NCBI GenBank assembly: GCA_964526295.1
Contig: CAZGKW010000007.1
Coordinates: 62,001 to 126,000, forward strand
Direction: 5' to 3'
DNA length: 64,000 bases
Origin: CAZGKW01 sp964526295
GTDB taxonomy: Bacteria > Planctomycetota > Phycisphaerae > FEN-1346
Each line of letters opens with the position of its first letter. Position 1 is the stretch's first letter. The position numbers and the translations under genes were made by a program. The notes under the pieces were generated by a model. It was given only the letters and a program-made list of their open reading frames with translations, did no database searches and was not told the origin of the DNA. Positions 35,265-44,844 of this stretch are shown here, piece after piece.

Positions 35265-36983
35265 ATGACGGCCGAAGCGATCGAAATGCGAAGCGGTGGA
35301 CAGGCGGTCGAGCGGAAGCTCGAGGCCGCCTGGCGAAAGGCCCGACGGTTCCTCGCCGTCCGGGGCATCGCGTACCTCCTGATCTGGACGGCCGCCCTGC
35401 TGCTGGTGGACCTGTTGATCGACTGGCTGTTCCTCCTGCCGGGGTGGGCCCGGGTGCTGCTCGTGGCGGCCAACTTGGCCGTCCTGGCGTGGGTGCTCTA
35501 CCGGAAGTGGCTCCGGTTCCTCCGGCGGTACGACCCGGTCCGGGTGGCCCTCCAGGTCGAGCGGTACCATCCGGAGCTGCGGAGCCTCCTCGTCTCGTAC
35601 GTCCAGTTCGACGAGGGCTCGCCGGAGGCGGCGATGGCCTCGCCGGTGCTCGTGCGGCTCGTCCGGGACCAGGCCGTCGAGGCGACCCGGCCGATCAACT
35701 TCCGCGAGATCGTCGACTTTCGCGAGCTGCGGCCCGTGCTGCTCGTGTCGCTGGGCATGGTCATCTTTTTCGGGGCGGTCAGCGTCAACTGGGGCGACTT
35801 CGTCGCCACCCTCCTGGTGCGGATGATCAACCCCGGCGTCGACACGAAGTACCCCACCGCCACCCAGATCACGAGCATCACCGGCGACGTGACCGTCCAG
35901 CAGGGAAAGCCCGTGACGATAGAGGCCGTCACGAGCGGCGTCTACCCGGCCGAGGGCCGGCGGTGGCTCTACGTCCGCCCCGAGGAGGGCGACTGGGAAC
36001 GCCTGGCGTTCCCCACGCCCGGCGAGAGGGCCCGGTTCGTCTACACCCTGACCAACGTCTACGCCGATTTCGAGTACTTCGTCCGCCTGGGTGACGACCA
36101 GAGCCAGACGTATCGCGTGACGGTCGTCCCGCCGCCGTACCTGGTGGGGCGGGAGGTCCGCCTGTCGTACCCGGCCTACACGGACCTGCCGGACCGGACG
36201 GTCGAATCGCTGAACCTGGAGGTGCCCGAGGGGACCCGGATCGCCTGGCGCCTGACGTGCGACCGGCCGCTGGCGGCCGCCGAGGTCGTCGTCGGCGCGG
36301 CCGAGCCGCTACGCCTGGAACCGAGCGAGGACGGGCGGAAGGTGCGGTTCGAGCGGACCGCCGAGAGCTCCTTCCCGTACCACTTCAACTGGACCGACCG
36401 GGAGCACGGCTACCTCTACCAGGAGGACGTGCACTACTTCGTCCAGGTGGTGCCGGACGCGACGCCGGAGGTCGAGATCACCCGCCCGCTCCAGGACGAG
36501 AAGGCGACGGTCGCCGTGACGCACCCGATCGCGTTCCGGGCGACCGACGACTACGCCGTCACCGAGGCCCGGATCGTCTACACGGTCGACGACGGCCCGG
36601 AGCAGTCGCGGCCCATCGAGCTCCAGCGCCGCGGGCCGGTGGCCAAGGAGGTCGAGTGGACGCTCCGCGAGTCGATCCCCGACCTCCAGGAGGGGCAGGT
36701 CGTCACCTATGCCGTCGAGGTCCGCGACAACCGCGACGGCGACCGCGGGCCGAACGTGGCCCGGTCGCAGTCGCTGCGGCTCTACATCGTGAGCCCCGAG
36801 GAGTTCCTCCGGCACGTCTTCGAACAGGGAGCAAAGCTCTTCAAGGAGGTCGAAGCCCTCTATAATGAGGAGACGGAGGCTTCCGGCGAGGTCAAGACGC
36901 TGAAAGACCTGCCGACCCCGGCGCCGCCCGAGCCCGGGACGGAGTCGCCGTCCGGCACGGGACCGGAAACGCCGGGGCCGTAA
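35265..36983 (+). CDS. DUF4175-like membrane protein
   Basis: The 572-residue protein has three N-terminal membrane segments (about residues 32-50, 53-75 and 158-178), with a basic, DUF4175-like cytoplasmic loop between the second and third (RYHPELRSLLVSYVQF). A long periplasmic region of beta-sandwich repeats follows, with TSGVYPAEG, LSYPAYTDLPDRTVESLNLEVPEG, VEITRPLQDEKATVAVTHPI and TYAVEVRDNRDGD. The C-terminus is Pro-rich. Proteins of this type follow VWA genes in MoxR clusters. The upstream gene ends 7 nt before the ATG, which has GGGAAG just before it. The family assignment is by layout and recalled motifs. Confidence 0.7.
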   Translation: MTAEAIEMRSGGQAVERKLEAAWRKARRFLAVRGIAYLLIWTAALLLVDLLIDWLFLLPGWARVLLVAANLAVLAWVLYRKWLRFLRRYDPVRVALQVERYHPELRSLLVSYVQFDEGSPEAAMASPVLVRLVRDQAVEATRPINFREIVDFRELRPVLLVSLGMVIFFGAVSVNWGDFVATLLVRMINPGVDTKYPTATQITSITGDVTVQQGKPVTIEAVTSGVYPAEGRRWLYVRPEEGDWERLAFPTPGERARFVYTLTNVYADFEYFVRLGDDQSQTYRVTVVPPPYLVGREVRLSYPAYTDLPDRTVESLNLEVPEGTRIAWRLTCDRPLAAAEVVVGAAEPLRLEPSEDGRKVRFERTAESSFPYHFNWTDREHGYLYQEDVHYFVQVVPDATPEVEITRPLQDEKATVAVTHPIAFRATDDYAVTEARIVYTVDDGPEQSRPIELQRRGPVAKEVEWTLRESIPDLQEGQVVTYAVEVRDNRDGDRGPNVARSQSLRLYIVSPEEFLRHVFEQGAKLFKEVEALYNEETEASGEVKTLKDLPTPAPPEPGTESPSGTGPETPGP

Positions 36984-37208
36984 GAGGCCGCAGATCACTT
37001 CCCTCTCCCTTGGCGGGAGCGGGGTCGCCCGCCCGCCGAAGCCTTGGCGAAGGCGGGGTGTGAGGGGGCTGAGGCGGACTCGGATAGCTTCCAAGCCGCC
37101 CTTTTGGCCGCGAGGGTCCGGCGGATCGCGGTTTCATCGGGGCGGCGAGCCGACCCGCCCCGCTCGAGCCGAGCGGGTGCCGCGGAGGTCGGCGCCCGGA
37201 GGTGGACC

Positions 37209-39893
37209 ATGATACGGCACAACGGATGGATGTTCCTGGCGGTGTTGCTGGCGGCCGGCCCGGCGTTCGGGGCGGCTGACGCGCCCGCTTCGCCGGCGGC
37301 CGAAGCGCCCGCTTCTGCGATGCCCACGCCCGGGACGGGGCCCGACGCCTCGGCCCCCGCCGCCGGGCCCACCTTCGACTTCCTCGAGGTCGCCGAGCGG
37401 CTCCTCGACGAGGCCGAGCGGCAGTACATGGTCAACCAGCGGATGGACGTGGTCGTCGAGAAGTTCCGCGACCTGACGCAGGCCCTCCGGGCCAACGACA
37501 TGATGAAGCGGGGCAACGGGCCCATGCTCGAAGGCGTCGCGGCGGTCCTGGAGGCCCTGAACACCGAGAACGTTCCCGAGGCCGCCCGCCGCCTCCAGGA
37601 GGCCCGGAAGCAGCTCTCGGCGTTCCGGCCGGAGGTCCAGGCCGCCGACGAGCAGATCGACACGATCGTCGCCCGCCTGGAGCGGCTCCTGGAGCAGGCC
37701 GGGGCCGCCCGGACGCTCGACGACCTCATCAGCGAGCTGGGCCTGATCATCGAGAAGGAGGAGCGGACCGTCGCCGACACCAAGACCTGGGGGGCCCGTC
37801 TCCTCCAGGTCGTCCAAGGGGCCGAGCGCCAGGCCGAGACCCTCTCGATCGGCCAGGACCGCATCGCCCGGCGCGTCGTCCGCTTCGAGGACCGCCTCGA
37901 CCAGGCCATCGAGCCCGAGACCGACCCGGTCCGGCACCTGGCGATGAAGCGGGCCGCCGAGGTCCTCGCCCAGGGTAAGCCCGAGGACCTTCTCCTCGAC
38001 GCCGCCAAGCGGATCGGCGGCCAGGACCCCATCGGGGCCGTCCGCAACCAGGAGACGGCCCTGGTGGTCCTGAGGGAGGCCCGGCGGCTCCTGAAGGCCG
38101 GCGACGAGCTCGAAGAGCTGATGGCCCTGCTGGAGAAGCTGAAGCGGATCCTGCGGGCCCAGCAGGCCCTTCGCCGCAACGTCGAGTCCATTCCCCAGCC
38201 GGACGCCTTCGTGGCCGCCAAGCGCCGGTTCCAGATCGAGCAGCGCGAGCTCGCCAACGACGTCTCGACCGTCGATGCGTCGCTCTTCGACCCCGAGGGG
38301 GCCGTCGGGGCTGAGAGCCCGGAGCTGGCCGCCAAGGGCAACCCCATCACCGAGACGGGGTCGGCCATGGGCCGGGCCGAGACGGCCATCGAGGCCGGCC
38401 GGCAGGCGCCCGCCGCCACCGCCCAGAAGGAGGCCGAGGCCGCCCTCGAACGGGCCATCGCCATGCTCGAAAAACGCATCGCCGAGCTCACGAAGAGCGA
38501 GACCCTCGAGGACCTGATCGAGGACGCCCTGGAGCGGCTCCGCGAGCTGAAGGAGATGGCCGAACGCCAGAAGGAGCTCTTCGACCAGACGGTCGACACG
38601 GCCGCCGCCGGCAAGCCCGTCAAGCCGATCGCCCCGCCGCAGGACGAGCTGCGGGAGGACGTCGGGAAGTTCCAGGCCGAGCTGCCGCCCTCGCCGTACA
38701 CCGACCGGATGCAGGGGCCGCTGAACCGGGCCCGGGGCGAGATGCAGGACGCCACGAAGTCGCTCTCCGAGGAGCAGCCGACCACGGCCACGCCGGCCCA
38801 GCAGCGGGCCCTGTCGGCCCTCCAGGACGCCATCAAGATCCAGGAGGAGGAGCTGGCGGCCCTCCAGAACCAGATGATGGGGGCCCAGATGGCCGAGGGC
38901 ATGGAATCGATGCTCGACCAGCTCCAGGCCATGCTCGACCAGCAGAAGGGCCTCCTCGCCGACACCCAGCAGGCCCAGGCCCAGCAGCAGGACGTCCAGC
39001 CCATCGCCCAGCCCCAGGGCGACCTCGCCCAGGCCGCCCAGTCGATGCAGCCGATGATGCCCACCCCGCCCATGCAGCAGTCGATGCAGACGGCGAGCCA
39101 GGCGATGCAGCAGGCGACGCAGGCCCTCCAGCAGGGCCAGGCCCCCCAGGCCGTGCCCGCCCAGCAGCAGGCCGTCCAGGCCCTCCAGCAGGCCATCAAC
39201 CAGGGCAACGCCCTGATGGACCAGATGCAGCAGATGATGGACCAGATCGCCCAGGCGATGGAGATGGCGTCCCAGCTCGCCCAGCAGCAGCAGCAACTCA
39301 TGGACCAGACCCAGGCCGCGCCCATGCAGGGCCTGCCCCAGATCGGACCGCCCCAGTCGGCCCTCGGGCAGCAGGCCGGCAGCGCCGGCCAGATGCCCTT
39401 CTTCGGGCCGGGGTTCCAGCAGGCCGCCCAGTCGATGCAGCAGGCGGCCGGAGCCCTGTCGCAGATGAACCAGCCCGGGGCCCTGAGCGCCCAGCAGCAG
39501 GCCCTCAACACCCTCCAGGGCATGATGGGCATGGGGCAGATGGGCCAGATGGGCCAGATGGGCCAGGGCATGATGGGCCAGGGCATGATGGGGCAAGGCA
39601 TGATGGGCATGGGCATGTACGGGATGGGAATGATGGGCATGGGCATGATGGGACTCGGAATGACACGCATGCCGACCGTCGTCACTCCCGGCTCCCAGAG
39701 TCTCGACCCCCAGGACCACGAGCGGATCATCCCCTACATGACCCCCATGGGGGCCCCGGCGGCCCGCGGCGACGCCCGGTGGCGACCCCTCGGGGCGCGG
39801 GAACGCGAGGCCCTGTACCAGAAATACGAGCGGGAGCTGCCACGGGAGTACCGGGCGCTCCTGGAGGACTACTACGAGGCCCTGTCGGACTAG
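37209..39893 (+). CDS. Large secreted coiled-coil protein with Gln/Met-rich C-terminus
   Basis: The 894-residue protein has a signal peptide (about 1-22), an Ala/Pro-rich linker, and long helical stretches with heptad patterns (about 60-490). Gln-rich helical repeats follow (about 560-760) with QSMQ, QQA and MQQ motifs. A Met/Gly/Gln run at about residues 770-818 is built from MGQ and GMMG units, and the end is a short conserved helix-rich tail (ALYQKYERELPREYRALL). It resembles the DUF4175-associated Gln-rich proteins near MoxR clusters of delta-proteobacteria and planctomycetes. The low-complexity regions make length comparison unreliable. The ATG at 37209 follows GGAGGTGG. Confidence 0.75.
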   Translation: MIRHNGWMFLAVLLAAGPAFGAADAPASPAAEAPASAMPTPGTGPDASAPAAGPTFDFLEVAERLLDEAERQYMVNQRMDVVVEKFRDLTQALRANDMMKRGNGPMLEGVAAVLEALNTENVPEAARRLQEARKQLSAFRPEVQAADEQIDTIVARLERLLEQAGAARTLDDLISELGLIIEKEERTVADTKTWGARLLQVVQGAERQAETLSIGQDRIARRVVRFEDRLDQAIEPETDPVRHLAMKRAAEVLAQGKPEDLLLDAAKRIGGQDPIGAVRNQETALVVLREARRLLKAGDELEELMALLEKLKRILRAQQALRRNVESIPQPDAFVAAKRRFQIEQRELANDVSTVDASLFDPEGAVGAESPELAAKGNPITETGSAMGRAETAIEAGRQAPAATAQKEAEAALERAIAMLEKRIAELTKSETLEDLIEDALERLRELKEMAERQKELFDQTVDTAAAGKPVKPIAPPQDELREDVGKFQAELPPSPYTDRMQGPLNRARGEMQDATKSLSEEQPTTATPAQQRALSALQDAIKIQEEELAALQNQMMGAQMAEGMESMLDQLQAMLDQQKGLLADTQQAQAQQQDVQPIAQPQGDLAQAAQSMQPMMPTPPMQQSMQTASQAMQQATQALQQGQAPQAVPAQQQAVQALQQAINQGNALMDQMQQMMDQIAQAMEMASQLAQQQQQLMDQTQAAPMQGLPQIGPPQSALGQQAGSAGQMPFFGPGFQQAAQSMQQAAGALSQMNQPGALSAQQQALNTLQGMMGMGQMGQMGQMGQGMMGQGMMGQGMMGMGMYGMGMMGMGMMGLGMTRMPTVVTPGSQSLDPQDHERIIPYMTPMGAPAARGDARWRPLGAREREALYQKYERELPREYRALLEDYYEALSD

Positions 39894-39972
39894 CCCGAGG
39901 CCCCCGTCGGACCCCCCTGGAGGGGGGCGCCGCGGTCCCCGACCGGGCCGCTTGGACATCGGAGATCGGACC

Positions 39973-40965
39973 GTGAAACGCTGCCTATTCGCGCTGGTTG
40001 CCGCGGGGACCGTGCTGGGCCTGGCCGCCCGGGCCGGGGCTCAGGCGGGTCCCACCCGGCCGGGCGACCTGACGCCCGAGGTCGAGCGGGCCATCGAGCG
40101 GGGCCTCAGGTACCTCGCCGCCCGCCAGAACGCCGACGGAAGCTGGGGCAACAAGTACCAGTGCGGCATGACGGCCCTGGCGCTGATGTCGTTCATGCTG
40201 AAGGGCTACTTCCCCGAGCGGGGCCTTTACGGCGAGCGGCTCGACAAGGCCGTCGCGTTCCTCCTGGCAAGGGCCAAGCAGGGCGGGGGGTTCCTGGGGG
40301 GGAACATGTACGAACACGGCCTCGCCACGCTGGCCCTGTCGGAGGTCTGGGGCATGAGCGACCGCGAGGAGGTCCGCGACACCCTCAAGCGGGCCGTCGA
40401 CGTCATCCTCCGGGCCCAGAGTCCCCGCGGGGGGTGGCGGTACCATCCCCGGCCTATCGACGCCGACATCTCGGCCACCGTCATGCAGATCGTGGCCCTG
40501 GCCTCGGCCAAGGAGGCGGGCATCCACGTCCCGTCGCACGTCATCCGGCGGGCCCAGGCCTACGTCAAGTGGCTCCAGGAGGGGGCGACGGGGGGGTTCG
40601 GCTACACCAGCCCCGGCCGGCCGGGGTTCGCCCGCACGGCGGCGGGGGTCCTGTCGCTGTTCATGACGGGCGAGCGGAACTCCCGGCCCGTCCTGGCGGG
40701 CCTCAGTTACCTCCGCCGGTACCCCGCCGAGAAGTTCGGTAACGTCAACCACTACTACTATGGCCACTACTACGCCGTCCAGGCCATGTACCAGGCCGGG
40801 GAGACCTACTACCAGGAGTGGTATCCGCACATCCGCGACGCCCTCCTGGCCAAGCAGCGAGAGGACGGCGGGTGGAGCGCCGGCCACGACGAGGCCTACG
40901 GCACGGGCATGGCCATCCTGACGCTCGGCGTGCCGTACCGTTACCTGCCGATCTACCAGCGATGA
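39973..40965 (+). CDS. Secreted protein with terpenoid-cyclase/prenyltransferase fold
   Basis: From the GTG at 39973, which has GGAG 8 nt upstream, the protein is 330 residues with a signal peptide (about 1-24, ending AGAQ). The rest is alpha-alpha repeats with the QW-like pattern AIERGLRYLAARQNADGSWG, KAVDVILRAQSPRGGWRYHP, and ALLAKQREDGGWSAGHDEAYGTGMAIL. This is the alpha-toroid of the squalene cyclase and prenyltransferase superfamily. No cyclase DxDD motif is present, so catalysis on terpenes is unlikely; such proteins are common and uncharacterised in planctomycetes. It overlaps the HEAT-repeat gene by ATGA. Confidence 0.82.
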   Translation: MKRCLFALVAAGTVLGLAARAGAQAGPTRPGDLTPEVERAIERGLRYLAARQNADGSWGNKYQCGMTALALMSFMLKGYFPERGLYGERLDKAVAFLLARAKQGGGFLGGNMYEHGLATLALSEVWGMSDREEVRDTLKRAVDVILRAQSPRGGWRYHPRPIDADISATVMQIVALASAKEAGIHVPSHVIRRAQAYVKWLQEGATGGFGYTSPGRPGFARTAAGVLSLFMTGERNSRPVLAGLSYLRRYPAEKFGNVNHYYYGHYYAVQAMYQAGETYYQEWYPHIRDALLAKQREDGGWSAGHDEAYGTGMAILTLGVPYRYLPIYQR

Positions 40966-43364
40966 ACACAGGCGCGACGCCGGGTCTGCGGGGGGTGCTC
41001 CTGGGGCTCGCCGGGGTGCTCCTGGGGGGGGTGATGGGGGGGCCCCCGACAGGCGCTGCGGCGGCCGGCCTCGACTCGCCGTTCCCGCAGGACCGGCCCA
41101 CCCCGCTCGCCATCCAGCAGGCCACCGAGAAGCTCGAGTCTTCCGACTGGATCCTCCAGGCCGAGGGGATGAACCTCCTGGCCCGCTGGGGCGTCCGGGA
41201 CGCCGTCCCCGCCATTCGCAAGATTCTCGAAGCGAACGCTCATCCGTGGCTCCGCGGCCGGGCCCTGGTGGCCCTGGCCCGCCTGCTCGGCGCCGAGGCC
41301 CTGGATGAGGCCCTCGACCTGGCCGACGATCCCTCGCCGCTCTTGCGGGCGGCCGCCGTCGAGGCCCTGGGACTGGTCGGCTCGCCCCACGGCGTCGAGC
41401 CCGTCAAGGCCCGCCTCCAGGACGCCGACCCCGCCGTGCGGCGCCCGGCCCTGGTGGCCCTGGCGCGGCTTCAGGGCGAGAAGGCCTGGCCGACGGTCGA
41501 GCCGAAGCTCGAAAGCGCCGACCCGCAGACGGTCCGCTATGCCGCCCGGGCGCTGGTCCACGTTGCGACGCCCGAGGCCCGCCGCCGCCTCCTGGCCCTT
41601 CTCGACCACGACAGCCCCGCCGTCCGGGCCGAGGCCGCACGCGGCGCCGGGGCGGTCGGCGACCCCTCGGCCATCCCCCGCCTGGTCCGGGCCATCTCGG
41701 TCGACGACGAGCGGTCCGTCCAGACGGCCGCCATGCGGGCCCTGACGGCCTTCGACCAGGACGTTCTGGCCGGGCCGCTGATGGAAATCCTCCGGGGCGA
41801 CGATCCGCGGCTCTACGGCCTGGCGCTTCGGCTCCTGGCGCGCGACCCGGCGCCCGCCATCTGCCGCCACGTCGCGGGCCTCATCCGCGAGCCCTCCGAG
41901 CGGTACCGCGGCATCGTCCGGCCGGCGATGCGCCTGCTGGCCGAGACCCACCCCGACCAGTACGCCGACGTCTTCGCCCGGTACCTCGACCACCCCGCGG
42001 ACGACGTGCGGCGGGAGGCCGTCCGGAGCGTCGCCCAGGCCAAGGAGGCCGACCACTTCGCCCTCCTTCGGGACTTGCTGACCGACCGCGACGAAGACGT
42101 CCGGGAGGCGGCGTTCGAGACGCTCCACGAGGCGGCCGCCGGCGCGACCCCGCCGGGCGGCATCGTCGCCTACCTCGAGCCGGCCTTGAGGAGCACAGAC
42201 ATCGGCGTCTACCAGCGGGCCCTCAGGCTCCTTTCGGACCGGATGACGCCCGCCGACTTCGACCGGGCCCTGGAAGTGCTGCGGCCGGAGCTGGCCGGCG
42301 GCGAACCGCGCCGACGGAACCTCGCGGCCATGGCCCTCGACGCCGTCGCCGACGATTCGATGCGGGTCCAGGTCGCCGCCGCCCAAGGCTACCTGACCGA
42401 GTGGAAGGTCGTCGGCCCGTTCCCGAACGACCGGACGAACCGCGGCCTGGCGGTGCCGTATCCTCCCGAGCGGGAGGTCGATTTCGACGCCACTTACGAG
42501 CGGTGGCAGTTCGGGCACCATGCCCGGTTCGAGACCGGTCGGGGGTCCTCGGGCGGGCCGAGCCGCCGAACCCTCTTGATGGCCCCGCCCCAGTTCGACG
42601 ACGACGACTTCGTCGGGGGCATTATCGCCCGGTACGAGTTGGACCTGCCGCCCGCCCCGGCGCTGGGCCTCGTGCTCTTCTACGGCCTGCGGGACGGCAC
42701 GGAAGTCGAGCAGGGGGGCCGGTTCGCCGTGACCGTCGCCGGCCGGGCCCGGCTGGAGCGGGACGTGGCCGCCGACCGCGGCTGGCAGGGGGCCGAGGTC
42801 GACCTCTCGGACCACACCGGCCGGCGGGTCGTCCTGGAGCTGGCCTTCACCGGCCGGATCCGCTCCGCGCGGGATGAACAAGAGGACGAGGACGACCGTC
42901 AGCCCGGCTTCTTCCTGGTGGGCGAGGCACGGATCGTCGCGGGGAATACCGTCGTCGCCGACCTCGTAACGCTGGCCTCGTCGGCGGTGGCGCGGATTTC
43001 GGACCCCCGGGCCGAGGACGGCCGCATCGCCTGGACCGACGCGGACGCCGTCCGCGTCGACGGGGGGGTGTCCCTCTACCAGGTCCTCCGCGTCACGGGC
43101 CTGGGGGGCAACTACGTGGCCTACGGCGTGGCGGACGTCCAGCGGGACGAGGCCGGCAAGGCCGTGGTCGAGGTCGAGGCGGACGATGCGTTCCGCCTGT
43201 GGCTGAACGGGAAGCCGGCGGCCGAGTCGCGGTCGCCGCGGACCCGCTCGTTCGAGGCCGACCTCCGGGCTGGCGTCAACCGGTTCGTCATCAAGGCCGC
43301 CACCACCGAGGGCGACTGGTCGTTCAAGGTCCGCCTGACGCCGTCGGGCGGGCCCGGCGACTGA
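40962..43364 (+). CDS. Secreted HEAT-repeat protein with C-terminal beta domains
   Basis: The 800-residue protein starts at an ATGA overlap with the previous gene. After a signal peptide (about 1-36), about residues 55-440 are HEAT-type repeats (SPLLRAAAVEALGLVGSP, DPAVRRPALVALARLQGE, SPAVRAEAARGAGAVGDPSAIP, DDVRREAVRSVAQAKEADHF). The C-terminal half is beta-rich, with WKVVGPFPNDRTNRGLAVPYPPE and a late segment AFRLWLNGKPAAESRSPRTRSF that resembles carbohydrate- or ligand-binding sandwich domains in planctomycete secreted proteins. It is the last gene of the nine-gene MoxR run. Confidence 0.8.
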   Translation: MNTGATPGLRGVLLGLAGVLLGGVMGGPPTGAAAAGLDSPFPQDRPTPLAIQQATEKLESSDWILQAEGMNLLARWGVRDAVPAIRKILEANAHPWLRGRALVALARLLGAEALDEALDLADDPSPLLRAAAVEALGLVGSPHGVEPVKARLQDADPAVRRPALVALARLQGEKAWPTVEPKLESADPQTVRYAARALVHVATPEARRRLLALLDHDSPAVRAEAARGAGAVGDPSAIPRLVRAISVDDERSVQTAAMRALTAFDQDVLAGPLMEILRGDDPRLYGLALRLLARDPAPAICRHVAGLIREPSERYRGIVRPAMRLLAETHPDQYADVFARYLDHPADDVRREAVRSVAQAKEADHFALLRDLLTDRDEDVREAAFETLHEAAAGATPPGGIVAYLEPALRSTDIGVYQRALRLLSDRMTPADFDRALEVLRPELAGGEPRRRNLAAMALDAVADDSMRVQVAAAQGYLTEWKVVGPFPNDRTNRGLAVPYPPEREVDFDATYERWQFGHHARFETGRGSSGGPSRRTLLMAPPQFDDDDFVGGIIARYELDLPPAPALGLVLFYGLRDGTEVEQGGRFAVTVAGRARLERDVAADRGWQGAEVDLSDHTGRRVVLELAFTGRIRSARDEQEDEDDRQPGFFLVGEARIVAGNTVVADLVTLASSAVARISDPRAEDGRIAWTDADAVRVDGGVSLYQVLRVTGLGGNYVAYGVADVQRDEAGKAVVEVEADDAFRLWLNGKPAAESRSPRTRSFEADLRAGVNRFVIKAATTEGDWSFKVRLTPSGGPGD

Positions 43365-43835
43365 TCGGGCGGCCGCAGCTTTCCGTTCGCACGCGCCCAG
43401 TCGCGAGGGCCCCCCTCGGGTCTCGTCTCACGCCCCGTCAACCGCGAATGGGCGTGATTGGTTTTTTCGGCACGCGTGCCGGCCGCGGTGTGCCTTCCGT
43501 GCCGGAGGCAAGCTTGTACTGTAGCCATGGGCGCGAGCCCGTGGAACGCCCTCGCGGAAATCCGTAGTCACGGGCGGCGAATGCCGCTCTGCGCTTCCAA
43601 TCTCCGAGATGGCGCGATAGGCTTATGGGGGCCACGCCTCCGCGTCGGCTGCCGCTGCGGAGTCCCGATGCGGGATCGGGGGGGGCTGGACGGCACCTTG
43701 GCCGCACTGCGTCAGTCGCGCAGGTGCCCGCCACAGGGCCGCTCTCGGCCTTGTTGAATCCGAGCTGCGGCGGCGCGGCGGACGGCCACGAGCGCCGCGA
43801 CGCGAACCGGGCAAACGCGCAAGGCAAGGACGCAC
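43365..43835. other. 471-nt gap with no supported gene
   Basis: I see no gene with both a start signal and a plausible protein. A short palindrome (CGGCACGCGTGCCG, about 43470-43483) follows a GGTTTTTT run and could end the upstream transcript. Frames that cross the region look like chance readings. Confidence 0.5.
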
Positions 43836-44645
43836 GTGAACGAGGCGGAAGCAAGACGGCTGACGGCGAAGTTCAGGAATATCGGGGCGAACCTCCGGAT
43901 ACGCCCGGCCGGCACGGTCCGCCGCGACCGCCGACCCGCCGACTACGCGATCGACGTCGTCAACACGCCGAAGGGCGAGACCTTCGACCTGATCGTGGCC
44001 GAAGAGGGGCTCGGCGTGCGCATCATCGACGCCGACCCGGCCGACCGCCACCTCCTTCTGATGGTGGACGGCAAGCGGGCACCCCGGCGCCGAAAGTTCC
44101 TCTGTGGCCACGACGAGCGTCATTGGTTCGTCGCGCCGGTCGGCGCCCGGGCCAGCTCGATCGGACAGGCGAAGGAGATGCTGAAGCCCGAGGCCGTCCG
44201 GCAGCGACAGCTCCGCCACGGCGTGAAGCCGAAGCAACGCAACCGTCGCCGCAATGCCGCTTTCGTCCGCCAGGGCGAATGGTTCTTCGTGCCCTGTCCC
44301 GGATTGGACGTGGAGGAGAAGCTCATCCTCCGCAACGAGCCCATCGCCCGAGGACGGGGCAGGCCGCATGTCGTCGAATGTCTCTTCCGCCGCGGCGGCA
44401 CGCCCGTCCGGGTCTGCCCTGAGTATCCCAGCGGCATCACGCACGAGGAGTACGCCGAGCTGGTCCGCCGCGACCCCGACAAAGCGAAACTGTTCTGGCG
44501 GAACAGGGTTCGCGACCCGGAGGCCTACGCCAAGGGCCGCGTTCGCCACCCGGACCACAAGACGGTCGTCCTTCGCGACTGGCACCGCATCCTGCCCAAC
44601 ACCGAGAGCCGGTGGATGACCGAGGTCGTGGCGTTCCTCGACTGA
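43836..44645 (+). CDS. Conserved protein of unknown function (269 aa)
   Basis: No named family is recognised. The N-terminal half is basic with a beta-rich core (YAIDVVNTPKGETFDLIVAEEG, LLLMVDGKRAPRRRKFLCGHDERHWFV). The C-terminal half carries clear conserved-looking blocks: RQGEWFFVPCPGLDVEEKLIL, GRGRPHVVECLFRRGG and KGRVRHPDHKTVVLRDWHRIL. I recall similar hypothetical proteins in actinobacteria and planctomycetes, sometimes in mobile regions, but no function. The GTG at 43836 has AAGGA 6 nt upstream. It is isolated, followed directly by the 195-bp inverted-repeat element. Confidence 0.65.
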   Translation: MNEAEARRLTAKFRNIGANLRIRPAGTVRRDRRPADYAIDVVNTPKGETFDLIVAEEGLGVRIIDADPADRHLLLMVDGKRAPRRRKFLCGHDERHWFVAPVGARASSIGQAKEMLKPEAVRQRQLRHGVKPKQRNRRRNAAFVRQGEWFFVPCPGLDVEEKLILRNEPIARGRGRPHVVECLFRRGGTPVRVCPEYPSGITHEEYAELVRRDPDKAKLFWRNRVRDPEAYAKGRVRHPDHKTVVLRDWHRILPNTESRWMTEVVAFLD

Positions 44646-44649
44646 CGCC

Positions 44650-44844
44650 GAGTTTCGGGGACAGGACACGAACGCCGCCTGTCAGAATGAAACCGCGGGG
44701 TGCCACGGGCGGCTTGCCCCCGAGTGCACGGGCAGGCAAGCTGCTGGTGGCAGCCATTGTGTTAGAAGCTCTAAAACTCGTCCGGCCTCCAGCCGCGGGT
44801 CGGGCAAAGACGTCTGGGAGTTGAGTATCCTGTCGCCGAAACTC
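44650..44844. repeat. 195-bp inverted-repeat element (MITE-like)
   Basis: The ends GAGTTTCGGGGACAGGACAC (44650-44669) and the reverse complement of 44825-44844 match at 18 of 20 positions. Inside, a 21-bp imperfect stem (about 44698-44718 with 44735-44755, 17 of 21 matches) carries the TGCCAC and GCTTGCC blocks I recall from planctomycete intergenic repeats. There is no open frame for a transposase, so if mobile it would depend on one elsewhere. Confidence 0.7.

Noticed and set aside
37134..39959. Long minus-strand frames opposite the Gln/Met-rich gene
   Set aside because: The plus-strand protein has a signal peptide, a coiled coil and a ribosome site. The opposite frames are low-complexity mirrors of its repeats.
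43438..43854. Minus-strand 138-residue frame in the 471-nt gap
   Set aside because: No ribosome site, no recognisable domain and Arg/Ser-rich composition typical of a chance frame.
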